Shown one piece after another: positions 10,616 to 22,746 of a stretch of DNA of 64,000 nt (within the stretch, counting starts at the first letter, position 1; each line of letters starts with the position of its first letter). Where the stretch lies: positions 3,970,501 to 4,034,500 of the forward strand of contig NC_092661.1 in NCBI RefSeq assembly GCF_032118995.1, in the 5' to 3' direction. This stretch comes from Asterias amurensis. Its lineage: Eukaryota; Echinodermata; Asteroidea; Forcipulatida; Asteriidae. Below the pieces are notes generated by a model, which did no database searches, was not told the DNA's origin, and saw only the letters and a program-made list of their open reading frames with translations. The position numbers were made by a program, and so were the translations under genes.

Positions 10616-13600
10616 ATGGCCATCGTCGGTTCGATTCTCCTTTTGCTTGAGATGTTTCTTGAGGTTTCAGCATCTTATAGTTTTAGAGGAGCCTTGTATC
10701 AACCGATAGAGCACTATGCCCTTCTTGGCCAGTCCTTCATGAATATCTCGGGCATCTCTGCCGTCAGATGTTCCGCTCAGTGTATAAGGAACAGTAGATG
10801 TTTCTCCTTTAATTACGATCGCATAAACCGAGTTTGTCAGATGAACGGCGACCCTGAAGGGATAAACTGTTCTCATTTCCAAGACTTGTTATCGTTTTCA
10901 TATTACGATGCTAATGCAGACACCATGACTTGCCAGGTATGTGTTATTGAATCCTTCAAATTTATTTGTTTTTAAGATTTATAACATAACGATTTATGTG
11001 TGAAAAGGTACTGGATACCTTTCGTTAATGTCAAATACCAGTCTTCTCACTTGGTGTATCTCAACATATGCATAAAAAACAAACCTGTGAAAATTTGGAC
11101 TCAATTGGTCTTCGAAGTTGCGAGAAAATAATGGAAAAAAATAACGCAAAAGATGTGTGATTTCAAATCTTGAATTCGAGACTTCAACTAAGGTCTCGAA
11201 TTCAATTTTAGTGAGAAATTTACTTCTTTCTCCAAAACTATACGTTAGATCAGATGGAGCCGTTTATCACAATGTTTTATACCATCATCAACAGCTCTCC
11301 ATACCTCGTTACACATTAAGTTTTTAATGCTAACAATGGTTAATTTGAGTAATTACCAATAATAATAATAAAACAGTATTTATATAGCGCAATATGAATT
11401 GGCATTCCTCAAAGCGCTTATAACAGCAAAATGAAAAGCATTACAAGAACACAAAACTTATAGGCCTAAATTCCCCAATTAAATCCCCAAAACAAATAAT
11501 TATAAAATTAGGCTAGACCAGCTGTTACTTACACGTGCAGTAATGTCCAGATCCTTTAAACCAATCTACTGTTTTGTTATCATTGCTATGAGTGCTTGGA
11601 ACTAGGACAGTAATAACACGTGAAAATGTCTTCCCTATTAGTCAAGGCCGTATAGTTTTTTATTTAATTTATTTGTTTCATTTCTCGGGAACAAAAAATG
11701 CAATATTGATTCTGAAATACAAGTGAAGCAACAGACAACAGAATTGTTATGTCTGTGAGTGAAGTGAAGCACACTATAGCGGGTTCTTGTTCTGGTATGG
11801 TTTAAGTTTTTTCTCCTCAAAATAATATTTGAGTTGATGTCACGAAACAAGCCGTTTGTAAAATACTGACACGACAAATATTGTTGATATGGATTGTACA
11901 CAAAGCTTAATTTAGCAATTGTGTTTCTGGACGTACAAATTTGTTGCCAATTTGTTACATTTGTTTGTGTAAATAGACAAACAACGGTCATTAAAGGGAC
12001 ACGTTGCCTTGGATCGGGCGAGTTGGTCTTCGAAAAAGCACTTGAGACCGTTTGTTATGAAATGCATATATGGTTTGGTTAGATAGATGTTTTACAAGTA
12101 GAACATAATGATCCACACAAACATGCCTCGATGTTCCACGGTTTTCCTTTTACGTCGCGAAATAACACGGTCGGCCATTTTGTCAAAAATGTTGATTCCA
12201 TAAAATGGCCGACAATCCCTAAATGATTGCCGATAGTCCCGAGCGTTTATGTCCACGCAGAAAGACAATCCCAAGTTGAATACACAATTTGAGAAACGTT
12301 ACTACAGTAACGGTTGTCAAATTAAAGTTTTGGGGTATAAAAAACATCTATCTTCGAAGTGAAATGTTTCTCAAAATAGTTTGCACTATCGAAAACTAAG
12401 TAGGATTTGAAACTCTGCTTTGTGGAAGTACGATATAGAAAGGTTTACGACAACACCATGCAATGAAAGCTATATCGAAGGCTGATGTATGCAATCTAAC
12501 CGACAGTTTTGTTGGCATTAATAAGAGTGGTTTACCAACATGTACCTTTCGTTGTAAAGTGATTTATCAATAACAATAATTGTATCTACCTTGCTTTACA
12601 GATCAGTTTAGATGGAAACTGTACGCCTTTAAAAGACTGTTGGGGTTTTGGTGAGTATTTAAGGTGTTTCTTATCGTGTTAAAGAACGTAATTGGATGTG
12701 ATTTATAGTTTGGTTTTCTTGATTTTTCTTTTGGTTCGTTCTTGCATAAACGATGTGTTTCCATGGATTTGTGTATTGTGTTAAGAGCACCGGACTCAAG
12801 CTGTGGTGCTTTTTTATCAGCAGAGTGTGAGTTCGAGTCCCGTTCGTGACGTTTGTGTCCTTAAGCAAGACACTTAACCATGAAGTTTCGTCCTTCGGAT
12901 GGGACGTAAAGCCGTTGGTCTCGTGTGTTGTAAAATAACCCAGTGCACTTTCGTTAAGAGAAGGGGTGATTTTCCAGGGGTTCCTGGGATGGATTTCACA
13001 GTTAGGACTAGTCTTATCTCGAGTTAGGACCAGTTACTCGTCCTAACTTAGGACTATCCATGCAATTTGTATAACTCCTAGGACTAGTCCTAAGTTAGGA
13101 CTGGTCCTAACTCTTTGTGAAATCGACCCCTGGTTTGATTGGCAGCATATTACGCCACAGCTCCTTGTAAACCATTCGGTGCTGCAAAAGGAGTAGGTCT
13201 CGTAATTCAAACTTAGTCACACATACTTGGGAGGAACTTACTGAATGCTGAAGCTCCGAGCGTCACTGAGTGACGGATATGAGCGCTAAAGGTATTATCT
13301 CGCTATCCCCGTTCCAGACAAACTCGGTCTTGAAGATGGTTCGATCCCCGATGAGAGCCTCTCCGCATCAAGTAGCTATGACCTAATCCGGACTTCAACA
13401 CCGGCTGGTGGCCGTCTCAACAAGCTACCGCCTGACGATGATACTATAGGGGCATGGCATTCTAAAGTTAAGGATACCAACCAGTGGATACAGGTGGATT
13501 TAGGCAACCCGACCTACGTCACTGGGGTACTCACACAGGGGCGTACTGGTGGAAACGCCCAGTGGGTGACAAAGTACAAAGTGCAGTTCGAACCGCCCTC

Positions 13601-13886
13601 ACCGGCATGTCTCTTTGAAGTGAGAGACAAAACTGGTCACACTCAGGTACGCATGCAATTACTATTCTTATTGTCTGTTTTAAATTTGTTTTCCAGATGT
13701 TAGGAACCCCCCATTACAACCCATGCTATTATTCCCTGCTTCTAGATATTCGACGGTAACTTCGACCGAGATAGCATCGTAGAGAGGCGCTTCTTCAAGC
13801 CCGTCTTGGCGGTCAAGATTCGCATCGTGCCCGTTGAGTGGTATGCAGTCATCTGTCTGCGTTTTGAGCTGCTTGGCTGTAAATAA
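10616..13886 (+). CDS. PD-B: secreted PAN/Apple plus F5/8 type C protein, four exons
   Basis: Exons are 10616-10936, 12602-12650, 13318-13646 and 13746-13886, total 840 bases and 279 residues, intact, with the same phases (0, 1, 0) as PD-A. Exon 1 encodes a signal peptide (MAIVGSILLLLEMFLEVSA) and a PAN-like domain with Cys at AVRCSAQC, SRCFSF and RVCQM. The linker exon is ISLDGNCTPLKDCWGFG. The discoidin part has LGLEDGSVPDESLSASS, WIQVDLGNPTYVTGV and ends in ELLGCK. Exon 1 is clearly diverged from the other copies (RNSRCFSFNYDRINRVC against SHHGCFSFNYDHINQVC), while exons 2-4 are nearly identical to those of PD-C. That mismatch suggests recombination in intron 1. Intron 1 (1.67 kb) holds family 2 and family 1 elements. 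Ligand unknown; a lectin-like extracellular role is inferred. Confidence 0.85.
11005..11559. repeat. Family 2 element split by a younger repeat, in PD-B intron 1
   Basis: The left part ends at AGTAATTACCAATA (about 11360) and the right end TAATGTCCAGATCCTTTAAA resumes at about 11540. The intervening 180 bases start with an AAT microsatellite and a SINE-tail-like TATATAGCGCAATATGAATT block. Confidence 0.65.
11991..12215. repeat. Family 1 element, left half only, in PD-B intron 1
   Basis: It begins TTAAAGGGACACGTTGCC and follows the family up to the central GGCCGAC palindrome, then breaks off. The right arm is missing. Confidence 0.7.
12779..13218 (+). mobile_element. tRNA-derived SINE with nested palindromic element (family 3), in PD-B intron 2
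   Basis: A tRNA-like head (GTTAAGAGCACCGGACTCAA, then B-box-like GAGTTCGAGTCCC) is followed by the SINE body. A family 3 palindrome, built from repeats of TTAGGACTAGTCCTAA type, is inserted at about 12984-13133. The same composite is present at the equivalent position in PD-C intron 2, so the insertion predates that duplication. Confidence 0.7.
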
Positions 13887-13966
13887 GTTAAGCGCAGTAT
13901 TACGACCAACCGCCACATTTGTTGCAGAATGGGGAAGCTATTAATTAACATGAAACGTAATTTACA

Positions 13967-14078
13967 CGACCAATTGAGCTCAAATGTTCACAGGTTTGTT
14001 ATGTTATGCATATGTTGAGATACCCCAAGTGAGAAGACTGGTCTTTGACAACTACCAATAGTGTCCAGTGTCTTTAAA
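13967..14078. repeat. Family 2 element, right-end fragment
   Basis: The stretch from TTCACAGGTTTGTTATGTTA through AATAGTGTCCAGTGTCTTTAA matches the right quarter of complete copies. Confidence 0.7.
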
Positions 14079-14097
14079 CAAACAAAACCTTTTGTTC

Positions 14098-15105
14098 AAC
14101 CAACTCGATCTAAAGTAATTTATAAACTTTAACATTTTAATCTGCATGTGGAAACGTCAGGCCATGAATTATTATTTACATTAGATCCATTTTATTTTCC
14201 CGTTTCGTACTATAAAATACATGAGGCACAAGTTGTGTGTTTCACTATTTGCCTAGTTGCAATCCCCAAAGTGTTGAACGTCATTGATATCCAAAACTTG
14301 ACTATTCCAATCTAGAATGGGATAAATACACAAGACTGTTGTTTTTTAATGGGCTGTTGGTAAAATAAAAATCCAAAGTCATATCCAGTGTACAAAATCT
14401 TCTGCTTGTCTCACTGCCAAGGTAAACACAGCCCACACACATCAAAACATATGACAGAGATGAACAATGGCAGCCATCTTTGTTGTTTTGGGCGGTGCAT
14501 TGGATGTCTGTCAGACAATCTTGGTTGCTGTGGTTTCCACCACCCTATTCATCAGTAATTAAACGTTATTGTAGCCTCGAAGATGGAACGTAATGTAACC
14601 GGCATTTTATGTGAAGTTTGGATAGCGCGCAATCACAAAACGGTTTATAGGCAAGCACTGTTGTGGCCATAACATGAGGAAAAATATTGAGCTATTTTGA
14701 ACTGCTTCGATCTAAATATATGAACTTAATGGTAAAAATCTGCAATTAAAGGCACTGTACACGTGCAAGTGTCAAAGGAAAATATTCTCACTTGGTGTAT
14801 TCCAACATGCATACAATAAAACAAAATTGTGAAAATTTGGTCTCAACTGTTAATCGAAGTTGCAAGAAAAGAAAAAAAAAAGAAAAAACACCCTTGTTGC
14901 ACAAATTTGTATGCTTTCAGATGCCTGAAAGGGGGCTTCTTTTAGTGCTAGTGAGAACCTATTTCTGTCTCAAGAGTTACGTTACTTCAGATTCAGAGGG
15001 AGCCGTTTCTCACAATGTTGTATTTTATCAACGGCTCTCCGTTGCTTGTTATTAGGTCAGTTTATATGCTAATATGTTTTGAGTCAATAGATGTTAAATC
15101 TCGGT
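14098..15105 (+). repeat. Segmental duplication, copy 1, downstream of PD-B
   Basis: About 1 kb is repeated at 18930-20110 with few differences. It includes the sentence-like blocks ACAAGTTGTGTGTTTCACTA and GGATGTCTGTCAGACAATC. It ends in a family 2 element starting at 14746; here that element carries a family 3 palindrome near its right end (about 15118-15292, outer end TTTAA at 15299-15303) that is absent from copy 2. Confidence 0.8.
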
Positions 15106-15486
15106 AAAATTTTCAAGAACCAGCCGTCGATTTCACCAAACTCTTCCTAACTTAGGATTAATCTTAGGACTTAGGACGGGTTCAGTTCCGTATCCAAATA
15201 CGTAGGACGCATTGAACCCATCCTAAATTAGGATGGGTTACTCGTCCTAACTCGAGTTAGGATTAATCCTAGCGTTTCGTGAAATCGGCCGCAGTGCCTT
15301 TAAACGATCAGCATAATTTTATTACCTTAATGCGATAGACGCAACGTTATGGCGAGAACCAATATAATCTAATCCAATATAATACAATACAATATAATCT
15401 TGTCAAGAGTAATAAATAAATTATAAACAACACAATTACAAATAAGAGCAACGTAGCAAGTCTACCATGACAACTAATGCGGTGTT

Positions 15487-15494
15487 TATATAAA
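15487..15494 (+). promoter_or_regulatory. TATA box of PD-C
   Basis: TATATAAA lies 96 bases before the PD-C start codon, in a block (GCGGTGTTTATATAAAATAA to the ATG) conserved in PD-D (TATATAAA, 23511-23518) and PD-E (TATAAATA, 24247-24254). Conservation across three copies supports a core promoter with a 5' UTR of roughly 60-70 bases. Confidence 0.65.
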
Positions 15495-15589
15495 ATAAGT
15501 CGACGCTGTTCATCAACTATACGGTTCGTTGAGTGGGGAGTAGACAATGTTGCTATCGGCAACTCAACATTTTAAGCAATAGTGCGAAA

Positions 15590-17761
15590 ATGTCCGTCTT
15601 GTGTAGTTTGATGTTCCTCTTGCTTGAGATGTTTCTTGAGGTTTCAGCGTCTTATAGTGTGAGTGGTCTTTACCACTGGGTATGGTACCAGCCGATAGAG
15701 CACCACGCCCTACTAGGCCAGTCATTCATGAATATCTCGGGAATCTCTGCCGTCAGATGTTCAGTTCGGTGTCTCAGCCATCATGGATGTTTCTCTTTCA
15801 ACTATGATCACATCAATCAAGTCTGTCAGATGAACAACGCCAGTGCTGAGCACGTCTGTGACAACCTTCAAGGAATGCCGTATTTTTCGTATTGCGACGC
15901 AACTGCAAAACCAATGACTTGTCAGGTACTTTTGAAACAAAATTATGTGTATTTTTTTTCCAATTTGTTTTCTGTCTACTTGTTTCATGACTGACATTAT
16001 TTGGAGCAATTTTGCTTTATCAAACGAAACTAAAGTTATTACTATTACTTTTGAAGGGACAATTAAAGAGCTGGCAGTAAAGTAATTTATGTAACCCACC
16101 ATACATAAACTGACAAACCTGTAGATGGTTTGAGAAACGTTACTGCAGTAACGGTTGTCAGATTAAAGTTTTTGGGGTATAAAAAACATCTATCTTCGAA
16201 GTAAAAGGTTTCTCAAAATAGTTTGCACTATCGAAAACTAAGTAGGATTTGAAACTTTGCTTTGTGGAAGTACGATATAGAAAGGTTTACGACAACACCA
16301 TGCAATGAAAGCTATATCGAAGGCTGATGTAGGCATCTAACCGACAGTTTTGTTGGCATTAATTTTAAGAGTGGTTTACCAACATGTACCTTTCGTTGTA
16401 AAGTGATTTATCAATAACAATAATTGTATCTACCTTGCTTTACAGATCAGTTTAGATGAAAACTGTACGCCTTTAAAAGACTGTTGGGGTTTTGGTGAGT
16501 ATTTAAGGTGTTTCTTATCGTGTTAAAGAACGTAATTGGATGTGATTTATAGTTTGGTTTTCTTGATTTTTCTTTTGGTTCGTTTTTGCACAAACGATGT
16601 GTTTCCATGGATTTTTGTATTGTGTTAAGAGCACCGTACTCAAGCTGTAGTGCTTTTATTATCAGCAGAGTGTGAGTTCGAGTCCCGTTCGTGACTTTTG
16701 TGTCCTTAAGCAAGACACTTAACCATGAAGTTTCGTCCTTCGGATGGGACGTAAAGCCGTTGGTCGCGTGTGTTGTAAAATAACCCAGTGCACTTTCGTT
16801 AAGAGAATTAGAAAGGGTGATTTTCCAGGGGTTCCTGGGATGGATTTCACAAAGAGTTAGGACTAGTCTTATCTCGAGTTAGGACTAGTTACTCGTCCTA
16901 ACTTAGGACTATCCATGCAATTTGTATAACTCTTAGGACTAGTCCTAAGTTAGGACTGGTCCTAACTCTTTGTGAAATCGACCCCTGGTTTGATTGACAG
17001 CATATAACGCCACAGCACCTTGTAAACCATTTGGTGCTGCAAAAGGAGTAGGTCTCGTAATTCAAACTTAGTCACACATACCTGACAGGAACTTACTGAA
17101 AGCTGAAGCTCCTATCGTCACTGAGTGACGGATATGTGCGCTAAAGGTATAAGAAACCACTACTAAATATTATCTCGCTATCCCCGTTCCAGACAAACTC
17201 GGTCTTGAAGATGGTTCGATCCCCGATGAGAGCCTCTCCGCATCAAGTAGCTATGACCTAATCCGGACTTCAACACCGGCTGGTGGCCGTGTCAACAAGC
17301 TACCGCCTGACGATGATACTATAGGAGCATGGCATTCTAAAGTTAAGGATACCAACCAGTGGATACAGGTGGATTTAGGCAACCCGACCTACGTCACTGG
17401 GGTACTCACACAGGGGCGTACTGGTCAAAACGCCCAGTGGGTGACAAAGTACAAAGTGCAGTTCGAACCGCCCTCACCGGCATGTCTCTTTGAAGTGAAA
17501 GACAAAACTGGTCACACTCAGGTACGCATGCAAATACTGTTCTTATTGTCTGTTTTAAATTTGTTTTCCAGATGTTAGGAACCCCTCTTTACAACCCATG
17601 CTATAATTTCCTGCTTCTAGATATTTGATGGTAACTTCGACCGAGATAGCATCGTGGAGAGGCGCTTCTTCAAGCCCGTCTTGGCGGTCAAGATTCGCAT
17701 CGTGCCCGTTGAGTGGAATGTTGTCATCGCGCTGCGTTTTGAGCTGCTTGGCTGTAAATAA
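15590..17761 (+). CDS. PD-C: secreted PAN/Apple plus F5/8 type C protein, four exons
   Basis: Exons are 15590-15925, 16446-16494, 17193-17521 and 17621-17761, total 855 bases and 284 residues, intact. The start at MSVLCSLMFLLLEM is chosen over an in-frame upstream ATG at 15533 because it begins the signal peptide and matches the other copies. The PAN part (about residues 25-112) has AVRCSVRCLSHHGCFSFNY and is nearly identical to PD-E exon 1. The linker is ISLDENCTPLKDCWGFG. The discoidin part has WIQVDLGNPTYVTGV and GQNAQWVTKYKVQFEPPSP, ending ELLGCK. Introns 1 (3' part), 2 and 3 are almost the same as in PD-B, offset about 3.85-3.88 kb. A TATA box lies at 15487. Role inferred as an extracellular lectin-like or matrix protein. 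Confidence 0.87.
16620..17130 (+). mobile_element. tRNA-derived SINE with nested family 3 palindrome, in PD-C intron 2
   Basis: This is the duplicate of the composite at 12779-13218: tRNA-like head, body, and a TTAGGACTAGTCCTAA palindrome at about 16840-16990. Its presence in both copies dates it before the duplication. Confidence 0.7.
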
Positions 17762-17854
17762 GTTAAGTGCAGTAAAACGACCAACCGCCACATTTGTTGT
17801 GGAAAAGGAAAAGTATAATTCACATGAAGTCATAATGTATCAGGATTAATATCA

Positions 17855-18150
17855 GCCCCCTGGCGATAACTAGAGAAAGCTAGTCGAAACGTTGAGACCA
17901 ATAGTGCAGTTAATAACAATCATGCTAACAGTCTCCTGGCGATGACTAGAGCAAGCTTTTCGAAACGTTAAAAACAATTAAGAACTTATTCCGCGGTAAT
18001 GATAACGATCCTCTATACGCTCATGTAGTAGTAGACCCAGCCAATTGTAAACCTTCCACCCAGGTAGTAGTTAAAAAGCAGGACAGTTACTTCAGAATGA
18101 GACTTATGTCTCTCGAATACCAAAAATGTGGTAGTATGGCAAGACGGTTC
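17855..18150 (+). mobile_element. Decayed Penelope-like terminal repeats with two hammerhead-like motifs
   Basis: Two tandem motifs (about 17857-17900 and 17931-17972) contain CTGGCGA in place of the CTGACGA core, then a CTAG stem and CGAAACGTT. The A to G change in the core should abolish ribozyme activity. The following GTTAAAAAGCAGGACAGTTA block matches the repeat at 6948. Confidence 0.5.
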
Positions 18151-18493
18151 CTGCAAAAAAAAAAATTGTTATGACACCCCTTACCAATATTCTGCCTTTT
18201 CCTTTGTTTAGAGCGCGTCACATAATATGTCTTAGTTTTACTAGACGACGGCCGTGTGATAGTGCATCGGTTTGCTGTGCGCTAGTTCGCCGACCATTTT
18301 CACACGGCGTGCAGTACCCAGACGTCCGTTGCGTGTAGGACGATTATAAATTAATAGTCTGTAACCATTTCGGATTACATGACACTACATGCAGCACAGT
18401 AAAAGTTTTTGCAATCTGTGTTTGCGTCGTCCGATGATCGTAGCATTCAGGTCTGTAACTTAATAGTACAGTATTTAGAAATGTTTGGGGTGC

Positions 18494-18494
<1 letters not shown>

Positions 18495-18590
<96 letters not shown>

Positions 18591-18591
18591 T
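18495..18591 (+). repeat. Compound microsatellite (AAT)n then (ACG)n
   Basis: About 18 AAT units pass directly into about 13 ACG units. The poly-Asn/poly-Asp or poly-Ser/poly-Leu frames through it are artefacts. Confidence 0.95.
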
Positions 18592-18636
18592 GTATAAAAC
18601 AAATATTGACGTCTTTTACTCGTGCAATGGTTAAAA

Positions 18637-18730
18637 CTATGACTCCCTCGGTGATCCTGGAGGGTTCTATTTTCCCTCGGCTTCGCCTCGGGGAAATAGA
18701 CCGCTCCGGGGATCACCTTGGGAGTCATCC
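18637..18730. repeat. Hairpin element
   Basis: GACTCCCTCGGTGATCC on the left pairs with GGATCACCTTGGGAGTC on the right, with further inner arms around CTCGGCTTCGCCTCGGGG. Similar in architecture to 22637-22746. Confidence 0.7.
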
Positions 18731-18929
18731 ATAGCACTCGAAGCAGTCAATAGTTGTATACTAGTACCCGGCAAGTAGACACACACACACATGGTGTGGT
18801 TATCTTAAGCCAAATATGTATTATTATTATATTTCATTTATATTATCATTACTATTCGTCTTGACCGTGTTTCAGAGTAGTAGTCTACCCCATACAGCAC
18901 GGTGCATAAAAATTAATATTTCAATCAAC

Positions 18930-19871
18930 TCGGTCTAAACTCTTTTCTTAACTACTTTGAATTTACATTTTCCGGATAAATACTATGCTTTTATTTTTCC
19001 TTCAACGAGAAAACGAGTAATATATGGTTTTGTTTGGTCTTATTTCACAAGTAAAATATTAATTTCCATCTTTTAGATCCCGTAGGACTCTGCTAGTGGT
19101 AAACGTCAGGCCATTAATTATTATTTACATTAGATCCATTTTATTTTCTCCGTGTCGTACTACAAAAAACATGAGGCACAAGTTGTGTGTTTCACTATTT
19201 GCCTAGTTGCAATCCCCAAAGTGTTGAACGTCATTGATATCCAAAACTGGACTATTCCAATCTATAATGGGGTAAATACCCAAGCTGGACTATTCCAATC
19301 TATAATGGGGTAAGTACCAACTTTGTAAATACCCAAGACTGTTGGTTTTTTAATGGGCTGTTGGTAAATTAAAAATCCAAAGTCATATCCAGTGTACAAA
19401 ATCTTCTACTTGTCTTACTGCCAAGGTAAACACAGCCCACACACACCAAAACATATGACAAAGATGAACAATGGCAGCCATCTTTGTTGTTTTGGGCGGT
19501 GCCTTGGATGTCTGTCAGACAATCTTGGTTGATGTGGTTTCCACCACCCTATTCATCAGTAATTAAACGTTATTGTAACCTCGAAGATGGAACATAATGT
19601 AACCGGCATTTTATGTGACGTTTGGATAGCAGGCAATCACAAAACGGTTTATAGGCAAGCTGCTGTGGCCATAACATGGGGACAAATATTGAGCTATTTT
19701 GAACTGATTCGATCTAAATATTGAGCTTTATGGTAAAAATGTGCAATTAAAGGCATGTACACGTGCAAGTGTCAAAGGAAAATATTCTCACTTGGTGTAT
19801 TCCAACATGCATACAATAAAACAAAATTGTGAAAATTTGGTCTCAACTGTTAATCGAAGTTGCAAGAAAAG

Positions 19872-19908
<37 letters not shown>

Positions 19909-20110
19909 ACCCTTGTTGCACAAATTTGTATGCTTTCAGATGCCTGAAAGGGGGCTTCTTTTAGTGCTAGTGAGAACCTATTTCTGTCTCAAGAGTTACG
20001 TTACTTCAGATTCAAAGGGAGCCGTTTCTCACAATGTTGTATTTTATCAACGGCTCTCCGTTGCTTGTTACCAAGTCAGTTTATATGCTAACATGTTTTA
20101 AGTCAATAGA
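18930..20110 (+). repeat. Segmental duplication, copy 2, downstream of PD-C
   Basis: Second copy of 14098-15105. It includes a family 2 element at 19747-20186, in which an A-tract has expanded to nearly 40 bases (19869-19908), against a short GA-interrupted tract in copy 1. A short local triplication of CTATTCCAATCTATAATGGG lies at about 19251-19310. Confidence 0.8.
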
Positions 20111-20186
20111 TGTTAAATTTGCATCGGGGACAAAGAATAATAATTTTGGTTTTTACCTATTTACCAAAAGTGTTCAGTGACTTTAA

Positions 20187-21785
20187 TGTCAAGTTGATTA
20201 TAACTAATATAATATGCGGCCTTGTAGCCTTTCATACGGCCTTACAGTCGGATCAAGTATTGTTCTCTCATAGGGGGATCTCAATTGTGTTCCTTATTTA
20301 CCTTTGTTTCAAAGCCAAGTACTATATGTACACATCTTATGCTAAAGGTTTTTAGCAGGTCGTACATTTCTTTGTGAATAGCAATAGCATTATCTGAATA
20401 AGGGGTAATTAACATTCTTTGATCAAAAAAATAGCCAATATCCTTTACTAAAAATTAATGGCAAATAAAAAAAACCTTCGGTTAGATGCAGCTTTCGATA
20501 GTTGTGAGAAAGTTTTACGTCGAAGTAACGAAGTTATTAAAAGCTTGAACCCGATAAGCGTTACTGTTATAACGTTTCTCATATTGTGTATTCCTGTTTA
20601 GGGGTTATTCTTACAGCGTGGGCATTATTCACTCCGGATTAATTTTCTTTAATATCTCAAAAACAAGACCATTTTGAATGGAATTTTCAAAAGTAATTTC
20701 TACTGTTCATATCGACATTGATGTAGGAAAACGGAAGGTAGTAAAACAAATGTATAGTTTGCCTTTAAATGTGGTTGGTATTCTTTTTGCATAATGTTTT
20801 TGCGCAGGAATTTTTTCAACGGCAAAATGTAGTATCGTATACGAAAGTCTGGGTCGATTTCCTAATTTTCTCCTATAACCTAGGATCAATTCACGGATTT
20901 AAGATCGATCCTATACGTTAGACCGCTCCTAGGATCGATTTTGCAAAACTCGTCCACAGTGGTTTAAAACCCTATGTGACCCCGACATCGACAAGTTTCT
21001 GTATAATAATCGGTCAAAATACCTTTATAATATCCTAAGCATGTCTCAATGTCATCTTTAGGTAGATAACGAATGGTTACTTTACTAATCTATTACATAT
21101 TTTAGCATTTCGTCCAGGCCCTTAATGGCTTATTTTAAAGATGTGTGGCGGTATTTTTTTTATAAGTAGCATTTTTTGACATTTTTAGTCGAAGATTTCA
21201 AAGCATTTTTGCCGTATCATCAAAACTTCGGTCCGTATTTAATTTTCTACAGTGCGAAAGGTCACTTATACAGATAATTGAAAAACAATATTTGTTTTCT
21301 CAAACAATTTTTATATGCCTACCCAGGTATTTTTTGTAACATAAGGGTTTGTGATTTTTGCTGAATATAAACGTATGTCACAATATACGAACTACAATTC
21401 CTTAAAAAACCAAGGTAATACATTAAAAAAAAAAAAAATTCTTCAACAAATTATTTCTTCTTGTTCAAGTCACCAAAGATATGTAGTTATCTCAGAAAAA
21501 AAAAACGGACCTGATGTCTGGGTTTTAAACCACTGTGTCGTCTTAAGCAGGACGAGTTGCAAGTGTTATAAAACCACAAACGAATTCCTGGACGAGGCTG
21601 AACACTGTAAAGATCCAGTGTTTGTCGATCTCGTACCCAGTTGTGTTCGATCTCTTGTCGCCATTTTCCTAAGAAAGCCCTGTTCAATCATTAGGGCCCA
21701 AATTGTTATAACACAAAATCCTTTTAGTTTCAAGGTTGATACAGTACAAATAAATCAATCCTCCAATCCAATGACTAATTAAGCC
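20187..21785. other. Intergenic stretch with one family 3-like palindrome
   Basis: About 20853-20958 is a diverged palindrome of CCTAGGATCGATTTTGC type. An open frame at 21351-21782 has no recognisable domain, is Lys/Asn-rich at its start and has no supporting neighbour, so no gene is called. Confidence 0.45.
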
Positions 21786-22143
21786 AGGCACAGGACACGT
21801 TTGGTTATAATTGTCAAAGACCAGTTTTCTCACATGGTGTATCCAAACATAATATGCATAAAATAACGAATCTAAGAAAATTTGGGCTAAAAGTCAATGA
21901 AGTTGCAAGAGAACAATGAAATAAAAAAAAAACACCCTTGTTGCATTTTGTGTGCTTTCAGGTTCATGAAAAAAGGCTTCAGGCCTAAAGTAATCTAGTG
22001 GGAAATTACCTCTTTGTAAAAAACTACCTCACTTCAGAGAGAGTTTCTCACAGTGTGTTATCAACAGCTGTCCATTGCTTGTTACCGAGTAAGATTCATG
22101 CTAAGATTCATTCTTAATTACCAGTAGTGTCCAGTCCCTTTAA
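21786..22143. repeat. Palindromic element, family 2
   Basis: Left end GGCACAGGACACGTTTGG, right end AGTGTCCAGTCCCTTTAA, with the shared TTCTCACAGTGTGTTATC-like interior. Confidence 0.7.
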
Positions 22144-22227
22144 GTATTTTACTAACCTGTTCTCAAGCTTAAACTATTGTTTTTCTTAAACACTTTTCCC
22201 TGTTGGTATACAAAGGTGTTTTATTCG

Positions 22228-22360
22228 GTATTCATAAATACCTCAGACAGTTTCGCTATTCCTATTGGTGGAGAGCGCGTCACGTGGATGTGTAATAAAC
22301 CTTTGTTTATTACCGGTTGATCCATGGGCGTGACACGCAACCTTGCACCTGTTCTTATAA
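22228..22360 (+). repeat. Dispersed repeat, copy 2
   Basis: Matches 2806-2945: TTCATAAATACCTCAGACAG, GAGAGCGCGTCACGTGG and ATGGGCGTGACACGC in the same order. Confidence 0.7.
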
Positions 22361-22636
22361 GACGGTTTCTTCATTCCTATTGTTCGAGAGCAACGGCTGA
22401 AACAGTTGTGCCACATCACGCGATACGCGCAACGCGCACAGCATTCCCTTGTAAGGAGTTGTTTACCCGAGGGCGGCGGAGGGCTTTACCATTTCATAAC
22501 TGGAGGGGTGTTGTGTTGAAAGAAATCATTTATTTACAATTATAATTTTTGCATTTATTTTACTTTTTGACCAAAAAGTGATGATGTTTTTGACCGAAAA
22601 TGTATTTATGTTTTGGAATCAAAGTATGTTGAATCG

Positions 22637-22746
22637 GTTTTCAACTAGTGGTTTAAACCCGCCGAGGCCTGTAATTTACCTCGACTTCGTCTCGGTAAAA
22701 TTATCAAGAACCAGGCCTCGTTGGGATTAAACCACTAGTTGACAAC
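22637..22746. repeat. Hairpin element
   Basis: GTTTTCAACTAGTGGTTTAA on the left pairs with TTAAACCACTAGTTGACAAC-like sequence on the right. Inner arms GAGGCCT and AGGCCTC flank TACCTCGACTTCGTCTCGGT. Confidence 0.75.

Noticed and set aside
18409..18597. Poly-Asn/poly-Asp protein
   Set aside because: It is only the translation of the AAT/ACG microsatellite.
21351..21782. 143-codon open frame
   Set aside because: No domain, low-complexity start, no splice or promoter context and an overlapping open frame on the other strand; it looks fortuitous.
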